NCBI GenBank assembly: GCA_038207155.1
Contig: JBBRAB010000010.1
Location: 1-64,000, forward strand
Reading direction: 5' to 3'
DNA from: FEN-1139 sp038207155
Lineage (GTDB): Bacteria; Myxococcota_A; Polyangia; Polyangiales; Polyangiaceae
Length of the DNA stretch: 64,000 nucleotides
Shown: positions 58,210 through 64,000 of the stretch, in pieces
Layout of the letters: each line of letters begins with the position of its first letter
Position numbering within the stretch: the stretch's first letter is position 1
The notes under the pieces: model-generated
Told to the model about the DNA's origin: nothing
The model's database searches: none
What the model saw: the letters and a program-made list of their open reading frames with translations, nothing else
Made by a program: the position numbers and the translations under genes

Positions 58210-60650
58210 GATAGGTAAAACAGGGTGAAGGCGTCCCCGCCGTCTTCTCGAGCGGCGGGTTGGCTGTCGGTGACGTAGGAGCAGGCGCGCAGGTGCTCGC
58301 GCACGGCTTGCTTCATGGCACCGGTGCCATGGCCGTGCAGAATGTAGCCGAGTGGTTCGTGGCGCTCCAACAGTGTGTCGACGAACGTGTCGACTTGCGA
58401 GAGCCCTTCGTCGACGCGAATGCCCCGCAAATCTAGGGTATTTGACTCGAGTCGCATCGGCAGCGGGCGCGGCCCGGAGCTTGGCGCTTCGACGCGCGAC
58501 TTGGTCTTGCGCAGGTTCATCGCGGGGCTGGGCCGGGGCGCGCGCAGCTGCCGCGGATCGAGCCGCAGCTCGGCGAGCGACAGGGTCAGGCGCATCACGC
58601 CTGCGGTCACGCGGACCTCGCCGCGACTTGAAATGGACAGGACCTCCGCCTCACCGCCGAGCCGCGGCACGTGCACCTTCTGGCCAGGCTTGAGCTCGCT
58701 AAGCAGCGGTGCGCGAAGTCCCGTGACCGGCTTGCTCGGGACCGCCGCTAGGGCGACAGGTCCGCCGATCGCGACGACGTGGGCGGCTGCGTCAATCATG
58801 CGCTCGGTTTCGCGCAGATTGGCCTCACCGACGGGAGTCTGACGCAGTCGTTGCTCCTGCTGGGAGAGCTCGGCGCGGGCACGGCGGACCGCGCCCACCA
58901 GCTCTCGGTACTGACTCTCGAGGACCCGTCGCTCTTCGGTCTCCAGGCGCGCACGCTCCTGTTCGAGGTCAAGGCGCAGCGCGCGTTGGCGCGCGACTTC
59001 TCGTTCGGCTTCGCGCAGTAGCATCGCCGCCGCTGCGCGGTCGGAGGTGAGTTCGCGCAGCATGCGCTCGCGTTCACGGCTGCTCTCGGGAACCAGGGTT
59101 TCCGCGAATTCAATCAGGTTTTCCGGTATCCCGTAGCGCGCCGCAACTGCCAGGGCCGTCGAAGGACCCGCAATCCCATCGAGCAGCATGTAGGTTGGCA
59201 GAAACGTCTTGAGGTCAAAGCCAACCGCGATGTTGTGGAATCGCTCATCCCGCAGGGCGAGCTCCTTGAGCGGTTCATAGTGGGTCGTTGCCACAACAGC
59301 GCCACCACGCTCGATCAGACCCGTCAGCACGGCCGTCGCCAACGCGGAGCCTTCTTCGGGATCGGTGCCGGCCGCGACCTCGTCGAGCAAGCAAAGGGTG
59401 TGACTGTCCGTCGCAGCCAGAAACGACGCCAATACGCGCACATGCGCGCTGAACGTTGACAGACTCGAGACGAGCGACTGGGAGTCCCCGACGTCGGTAA
59501 AAATCTGGGAGAACCAACCCACGCGTGAATCGGGGTGAGCCGGGATCGGGATGCCACTTCGAGCCATCCAGACCGCGAGACCGAGGCACTTGAGGGCGAC
59601 GGTCTTGCCTCCGGCGTTTGGTCCTGAGATGACCGTGGCCTGCCCGCTCTTTTGCACTAGGTCGTTCGCGATCACCTCAAATCCCTGCCCGAGCAGCAGG
59701 GGGTGACGCATCGCGCGGAGCTCAAGCAGAGGTTCGCTGACCAGAGGCAATGCGCTCGAGTCGGTGGCCTTGGCCCAACGCACGAGTGCTAACTGCTGAT
59801 CGGCTTCGGTACAGGCACTCTCGGCGCAGCGCAGCGCCTCAAGCGCCCTACGACATTCCTCCGAGAGCTGACGAAAGATTCGCTCCTCTTCGTCGCGTAC
59901 CGCGGCTTCGGCGATTCTCAGTCGGGAGCTTGGCTGAGACAGCTCACGTGGTTCCACGTACAGCGTGCTGCCCGAGGAACTCGCGTCGAGCACCGAGCCC
60001 TCGACGGCGCGGTGCGCGTCCGCGCGAACGGGCAGGACGTAGCGTCCGTCGCGTTCGGCGAAATACTGGTCACGCAGCACGTCGGAGTAGGACACAAGCA
60101 GCCGCTTGACGAGTCCCTGGAGTTCCTGGCGCTGTTCGCTCACTCGCTTGCGGCAGCGGGCGAGCTCGGGCGACGCGCTGTCGGTGAGTGCGCCATCATT
60201 ATCGAGCGAGCTCTCCAGACGTTGAGCCAGCCGATCCAGGCGAGCGTCGCTCGTGAGGGCCCCCGTGAGTTCCGGAAACTCATCGCGCCACTCGCGCGCG
60301 AAGGCGCGCAGCTCCTTGGCGAACGCGAGCATTTTTCCAAGATCGCGGAGTTCGAGGCCAGTGGCGATCATTCCCCGAGCTAATTGCTCGAGGAAGTCGA
60401 GCAGCTCGGGCAGCTCGCCTCGGGGTAGCGAGACGGCCCGAGCATCGAGCGACAACGATGCCCTGGTGCACGCCAGCAGACGCTGGGCCTCGCTGAATTC
60501 CCGTGCCGGTCGACGAGCGCGCAGTGCGCCACTGCCTCGGGGACTCGAGGCGAAGCCCGCGACTCTGTCCAGGAGTGCGGCCCAGTCGAGGTCGCGCTCA
60601 GTTCGAAGCTCCAGCGCTTCGGGGGTCAGGAGAGGAGGGGGAAGGTTCAC
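58206..60650 (-). CDS. mutS2: MutS2 family ATPase with Smr domain
   Basis: 814 residues from a GTG at 60650 that overlaps the upstream stop by 4 nt. Core and clamp regions occupy residues 1-330. The ABC-type ATPase has Walker A GPNAGGKTVALK (near 343) and Walker B LCLLDEVAAGTDPEEGSA. A long coiled coil (about 540-640) and the C-terminal Smr domain (LDLRGIRVDEGLSQVDTFVD, then LHGHGTGAMKQAVREHL) follow. MutS2 acts on branched DNA or on stalled, collided ribosomes rather than in mismatch repair. Confidence 0.95.
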   Translation of the reverse strand: MNLPPPLLTPEALELRTERDLDWAALLDRVAGFASSPRGSGALRARRPAREFSEAQRLLACTRASLSLDARAVSLPRGELPELLDFLEQLARGMIATGLELRDLGKMLAFAKELRAFAREWRDEFPELTGALTSDARLDRLAQRLESSLDNDGALTDSASPELARCRKRVSEQRQELQGLVKRLLVSYSDVLRDQYFAERDGRYVLPVRADAHRAVEGSVLDASSSGSTLYVEPRELSQPSSRLRIAEAAVRDEEERIFRQLSEECRRALEALRCAESACTEADQQLALVRWAKATDSSALPLVSEPLLELRAMRHPLLLGQGFEVIANDLVQKSGQATVISGPNAGGKTVALKCLGLAVWMARSGIPIPAHPDSRVGWFSQIFTDVGDSQSLVSSLSTFSAHVRVLASFLAATDSHTLCLLDEVAAGTDPEEGSALATAVLTGLIERGGAVVATTHYEPLKELALRDERFHNIAVGFDLKTFLPTYMLLDGIAGPSTALAVAARYGIPENLIEFAETLVPESSRERERMLRELTSDRAAAAMLLREAEREVARQRALRLDLEQERARLETEERRVLESQYRELVGAVRRARAELSQQEQRLRQTPVGEANLRETERMIDAAAHVVAIGGPVALAAVPSKPVTGLRAPLLSELKPGQKVHVPRLGGEAEVLSISSRGEVRVTAGVMRLTLSLAELRLDPRQLRAPRPSPAMNLRKTKSRVEAPSSGPRPLPMRLESNTLDLRGIRVDEGLSQVDTFVDTLLERHEPLGYILHGHGTGAMKQAVREHLRACSYVTDSQPAAREDGGDAFTLFYLS

Positions 60651-61114
60651 GCCGAGCTTGCGAGCGCGGCGATACTACCGATCACCGGCTCTGACGAGCC
60701 CAACCGGAGAGAAAGCCGAACGCCAGCGAAGCGAGCCTCGGATTCAATCGAGGCGGCGAGGGTCGAAAGGGCCAGTCCGCTGCGCTCACGGCGACTATCG
60801 GACGACAAGACGAGCTGGGCGCCCCGGATGGCGCCGAGCTTGGCGATCAGGCCCCTAGCCAGGATGGAACGGGCCGTGCGAGCCGCGTCGTCCGTTCGGC
60901 CGTTGCAGACCAACATGATGGTGCCCAGGCTCCATCGTTCGCGCTCGAGACGCTGGAGGCGGCTGGCAACCTGAGTGATGAGCGAGCTTGGCTCACCCTC
61001 ATAGTGCTGCGCCACGACGGCCAATTGGGCGTATCGCGTGGGCTCAAGCCACCTCGGCCAGCTGGCACCGTACTCGATGACTACCAGGGACGCATCGCGC
61101 TGAACCGTCGACAT
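60647..61114 (-). CDS. Hypothetical protein upstream of mutS2
   Basis: 155 residues from the ATG at 61114; a start at 61174 adds 20 residues. It has an alternating strand/helix pattern: SLVVIEYGASWPRWLEP, then GTIMLVCNGRTDDAARTARSI and ARFAGVRLSLRLG. No family is recognised. The stop overlaps the mutS2 start by 4 nt (GTGA), so the two are coupled. A role with MutS2 is possible but is not supported by a motif. Confidence 0.65.
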   Translation of the reverse strand: MSTVQRDASLVVIEYGASWPRWLEPTRYAQLAVVAQHYEGEPSSLITQVASRLQRLERERWSLGTIMLVCNGRTDDAARTARSILARGLIAKLGAIRGAQLVLSSDSRRERSGLALSTLAASIESEARFAGVRLSLRLGSSEPVIGSIAALASSA

Positions 61115-61320
61115 ACCAGAGACCTCCTCGTCGAAACGTTCACCCCGATAGCCGTGTCCGCCGAACTGGGCCAAATTTCTGGGAGCTGGCAGCAGTCGAG
61201 CAAAGGCCCATTGGCCGGCAGATTGAACCGCCCACGATGCTGCAGGAAACGCCGTCTACGAGAGAGATCGCGCCGCGAAGGTTGTCGGCTGGGACCAGGT
61301 CGATCTAGAACGCTTCTACC

Positions 61321-62046
61321 ATGAAGCGCTTTCTCCTCAGCCTCGCCGTCCTCCCCCTGGTGCTCGTCGGCTGCAACGACAAGGATCCGGCCAAGTGTGA
61401 GCAGGCGCGCAGCACGGTCCGCCAAGCCTTGGCGGGCAAGAATATTCAGTCCGCGCAGGACTGGCGCGCCTACGCCTACAAGCATTGCGAGAGCGCGAGC
61501 GAGCTGAGCGCGCTTGACCAAGAAATCGTCAGCAAGCGCGCGGCCTGGGAGGCGGAGGCGCGGGCTGCTGCTGCTGCCAAAGCGGCGCAGGCGCAGCTCC
61601 TCACGCTGTTTTCCCAGTGGGTGTCCACGAGTCGGACCAAGCCTGAAGCGAGCGTGTCGCCGGTGGTGTGCGACTCGCCCGACGACGCGCAACTCAAGGC
61701 GAGCAAGGAGCGTTTCTGCGGTGGCACTCGCAGCGTTGCCGGTGGCGACGCTGCGGTCAGCTTCGCGGTTCGATACTGGGAGAAGTCCCCCACCGATCAG
61801 GCGCGCTTCTCGGTGCGCTCACCGCGCCCGACTCGCTGCGAGGAGCTCGGCGGGGCCCGCTTGATCAAGGAGCTTGCCGCGCCCGCTGTTGGCGGTGGTT
61901 CGGTCAAACGTTTCCACTGCGAGATGACGGACGGTGCCCTCGCGGGTCTGCAGGTGCTCGCGACCGACGCCCCCGGCGCCGAGCTGGTCGCGTTCACGCC
62001 GAAGTACCTTGAAAAAGACACCGCTTTTGCCGCTCAGCTGCGCTAG
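61321..62046 (+). CDS. Hypothetical lipoprotein
   Basis: 241 residues. Signal peptide with lipobox LVLVGC at residue 18. The mature N-terminus has DPAKCEQARSTVRQALAGKN and an Ala/Lys/Glu-rich helix (about 75-95). The C-terminal half is strand-rich with four Cys (VVCDSPDD, RFCGGTRS, TRCEELGG, FHCEMTDG) likely forming disulfides. No known family is recognised. It has its own upstream region of about 206 bases, divergent from the mutS2 unit. Confidence 0.72.
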   Translation: MKRFLLSLAVLPLVLVGCNDKDPAKCEQARSTVRQALAGKNIQSAQDWRAYAYKHCESASELSALDQEIVSKRAAWEAEARAAAAAKAAQAQLLTLFSQWVSTSRTKPEASVSPVVCDSPDDAQLKASKERFCGGTRSVAGGDAAVSFAVRYWEKSPTDQARFSVRSPRPTRCEELGGARLIKELAAPAVGGGSVKRFHCEMTDGALAGLQVLATDAPGAELVAFTPKYLEKDTAFAAQLR

Positions 62047-62106
62047 CTGACCGAAACTTCATCATTGCCCTGGGGTTTTCCCGGAGGCGAACCGCGAGGT
62101 TGTGGC

Positions 62107-62135
62107 TTGGGCCCGGCCTTTCGTCGTGCTAGGCG
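62107..62135 (+). promoter_or_regulatory. Candidate promoter for the aminotransferase gene
   Basis: TTGGGC (62107-62112), a 17-nt spacer, TAGGCG (62130-62135), then only 9 nt to the ATG at 62145. Matches the layout before the gene at 22818. The transcript would be nearly leaderless. Confidence 0.35.
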
Positions 62136-62144
62136 CATCCGCCG

Positions 62145-63254
62145 ATGTCACTGATCCCGACTGCCGCACCTGTCATAGGCGAGCTCGAACGCCGCTATGT
62201 TCTTGAGGCGCTCGACTCCGGCTGGGTGTCGAGTGCGGGACCGTTCGTTGAGCGCTTTGAGCGAGAGTTCGCTGCGTACGTCGGCGTTCGTGAAGCGGTC
62301 TCGGTGTCCAACGGGTCGGTGGCGTTGCACCTGGTCCTGCACGCCCTCGGGGTCAAAGCAGGCGACGAGGTGATCGTGCCCGACTGCACCTTCGTCGCGA
62401 CTGCCCACGCGGTGCTGATGTGCGGCGCAGTGCCGGTGTTCGTCGATGTCGATCCCGAGACGTTGTGCATGGATCCGCGCGCGGTCAAGCGCGCGTTTTC
62501 GCCCAGAACGCGCGCCATCATTCCCGTGCATCTCTACGGCCATCCCGCCGAGCTATCCGAGCTAAGTGAGCTCGCGCAAGCGCACGGAGTGCCGCTCATC
62601 GAAGACGCGGCTCAGGCCCACGGCGCCACCTATGCGGGGCGACGCGTTGGCTCGCTTGGAATTGCCGGCTGCTTCTCGTTTTTCGGCAATAAGGTCATGA
62701 CGACCGGCGAAGGAGGCATGGTCACCACCAACGATCCCGTCTTCGCCGAGCGCCTGCGGTACCTCAAGGATCACGGCATGCGGCCGGAGCGTCGCTACTA
62801 TCACGACGAGCTCGCCTTCAATTACCGAATCACCAATCTGCAGGCCGCGCTTGGCGTGGCACAGCTCGAGCAAATCGAGGGCTTCATCGCTCGCAAGCGC
62901 GCGATCGCAGCGCGCTACCGCGAGCTGCTCGCTGACGTTGCTGGCCTCGGGTTTCAGCAGGAGCGCGCACCTGCCAAGAACATCTACTGGATGCCTTGTG
63001 TGCTCACACCGCGCCCAGCGGACCAGGTGATCACTGAACTGCGACGGCACGACGTGGACAGCCGCCCGGTGTTCGTTCCCATGAGCGAGCTGCCGCATCT
63101 CTCCGGTTATCCCCGCTTTGGGGTGGATTCCGATGATTGTCCCGTCGCGCGTGAGCTGCGCGAGCACGGCCTAGTACTGCCCTGTGGGTGCAACCTCACT
63201 GAAGCCGAGCAGCAGCAGGTGGTCCAGGCCTTGCGGACCGTGCTCGGAGCCTAG
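62145..63254 (+). CDS. DegT/DnrJ/EryC1/StrS family sugar aminotransferase
   Basis: 369 residues, complete. PLP-dependent fold type I features: SVSNGSVALHLVLHALGV, GDEVIVPDCTFVATAHAV, IEDAAQAHGATYAGRRVG, the PLP lysine in GCFSFFGNKVMTTGEGG and RYYHDELAFNYRITNLQAAL. It would transfer an amino group to a nucleotide-linked keto sugar (perosamine-synthase-like), feeding cell-surface glycans. Its closest neighbour is a GT4 gene 11 nt downstream, so an O-antigen or exopolysaccharide locus probably begins here. Confidence 0.92.
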   Translation: MSLIPTAAPVIGELERRYVLEALDSGWVSSAGPFVERFEREFAAYVGVREAVSVSNGSVALHLVLHALGVKAGDEVIVPDCTFVATAHAVLMCGAVPVFVDVDPETLCMDPRAVKRAFSPRTRAIIPVHLYGHPAELSELSELAQAHGVPLIEDAAQAHGATYAGRRVGSLGIAGCFSFFGNKVMTTGEGGMVTTNDPVFAERLRYLKDHGMRPERRYYHDELAFNYRITNLQAALGVAQLEQIEGFIARKRAIAARYRELLADVAGLGFQQERAPAKNIYWMPCVLTPRPADQVITELRRHDVDSRPVFVPMSELPHLSGYPRFGVDSDDCPVARELREHGLVLPCGCNLTEAEQQQVVQALRTVLGA

Positions 63255-63265
63255 GAGACCAAGTC

Positions 63266-64000
63266 ATGGATGTTCTCGTTGATCTCACGCCGCTGGACAC
63301 CACGAGCCGCACCTCGGGGACTGGTCGATACATCAATGAGCTTGGGCGTGCGCTGCTGCAACTGACCGATTCCGAGCGCCAGGGCCTCAGCATTCAGGGG
63401 CTGGTCGACCTTTCCGGTCCGGATGCGGTGGGGCCGCTCGACTATCCCGGAGGAGCTCGTTGCCACGATGAGCGAGGCTCGGCTCGTTACTGGATGCGGC
63501 GCCGGTTGGCACTGCCAATGACGCTTCGAAGCATTGCGCCGAAGCTATTTCACGCGACCTACCACCTTGCTACGCCACGCGGCTCCGGGGTGCTTCGGGT
63601 AGTGACCTGTCTCGATCTAGTGCCGCATGTGTTGCATCAGGACTATCTCAATGATCGCCCGGTTTATCGACGGGTCCTTCTGGCAACCGACACCCTGCGC
63701 TTTCGCTCCGCCAAGCGCGTGCAGGCCATCTCGCAGCACACGGCCGATGACTTGATGCGTCTCTGCCAGGTCCCGAGTTCCCGCATTGACGTCGTCCTGC
63801 TCGGGGTCGATCTCGAGCGCTATCGACCGTTGGAATCGCTTGGCAAAAGCGAGTGCGACGCCGTACTGGCGCGCTACAATCTGACGCGCGACGGCTACTT
63901 TTTCTACGTCGGTGCCTCCGATCCGCGCAAGAACGTCGATATCCTGGTGCAGGCCTTCGCCAAGGCCAAGCTCGACGGCGTTGAGTTGATCCTGATCGGC
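63266..64000 (+). CDS. GT4 family glycosyltransferase, 5' part (runs off window)
   Basis: The ATG at 63266 has AGGAG about 8 nt upstream. The frame is open for 245 codons to the window end. Visible parts: VDLTPLDTTSRTSGTGRYIN at the N-terminus, VTCLDLVPHVLHQDY, RVQAISQHTADDLMRL, then VLLGVDLERYRPL and FFYVGASDPRKNVDILVQAF. These are the GT4 acceptor half and the start of the nucleotide-binding half. The C-terminal EX7E region lies beyond the window. It is probably co-transcribed with the aminotransferase upstream. Confidence 0.9.
   Translation, partial: MDVLVDLTPLDTTSRTSGTGRYINELGRALLQLTDSERQGLSIQGLVDLSGPDAVGPLDYPGGARCHDERGSARYWMRRRLALPMTLRSIAPKLFHATYHLATPRGSGVLRVVTCLDLVPHVLHQDYLNDRPVYRRVLLATDTLRFRSAKRVQAISQHTADDLMRLCQVPSSRIDVVLLGVDLERYRPLESLGKSECDAVLARYNLTRDGYFFYVGASDPRKNVDILVQAFAKAKLDGVELILIG

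Overview
The window is high-GC DNA with dense genes, many 4-nt ATGA or GTGA start/stop overlaps, and a gene set that points to a myxobacterium or close relative (Myxococcota, probably Polyangia). The clues are a Ser/Thr kinase with extra C-terminal domains, a degenerate kinase-like membrane protein, many lipoproteins with low-complexity Gly/Thr/Pro or Asp/Asn linkers, a long MCE protein and a complete Bat/MoxR operon. No phage, insertion sequence, CRISPR array or rRNA was seen. Most of the window looks like stable chromosomal housekeeping and envelope genes. The taxonomic call is inference from gene content.

Layout. Positions 1-2310 hold the tail of a Uma2-family gene, a FliA-like sigma factor flanked by two small paralogous proteins, and two tRNA-Ser genes (anticodons GGA and CGA). 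Positions 2499-9500 hold guaB, then a YbjN/CesT-like protein, PspA and a secreted protein in one unit, then an LpoB/COG3014 lipoprotein pair. Positions 9594-13600 hold the conserved rpmH-rnpA-yidD-yidC-jag cluster (without a visible dnaA) and a divergent rpmG. Positions 13603-27091 are mainly envelope and signalling genes: an OmpA/TSP3 porin-like protein, a CAP lipoprotein, an MCE protein, an UshA-like/multiheme cytochrome fusion, a Ser/Thr kinase, a divergent RNase HII-like protein, a MATE exporter and a VanW protein.

Positions 27108-31550 hold a four-gene glycan unit (two sugar epimerases, a GT2 and a GT39-like membrane protein). Positions 31628-40678 hold an eight-gene Bat operon read on the minus strand (MoxR, DUF58, DUF4381-like, BatA, a BatB-BatC fusion with a 12-bp tandem repeat, BatD, BatE). 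Positions 40803-45983 hold a triple-dead pseudokinase divergent from two tandem paralogous lipoproteins of unknown role. Positions 46053-53468 are metabolic: hisC, glyQ (no glyS next to it), glgA, an SMR-type transporter, acsA and a HIT protein.

Positions 53583-54437 hold the most unusual gene: a CAP-domain lipoprotein whose reading frame is interrupted by a single in-frame TGA at exactly the lipobox cysteine position. It has a good ribosome binding site and an otherwise intact 285-codon frame. Positions 54754-64000 hold a GT39-like protein overlapping a class I DAHP synthase, a mutS2 operon, a lipoprotein, and the start of a sugar-aminotransferase/glycosyltransferase unit that runs off the window.

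All functional calls come from reading motifs by eye. No database search was possible.
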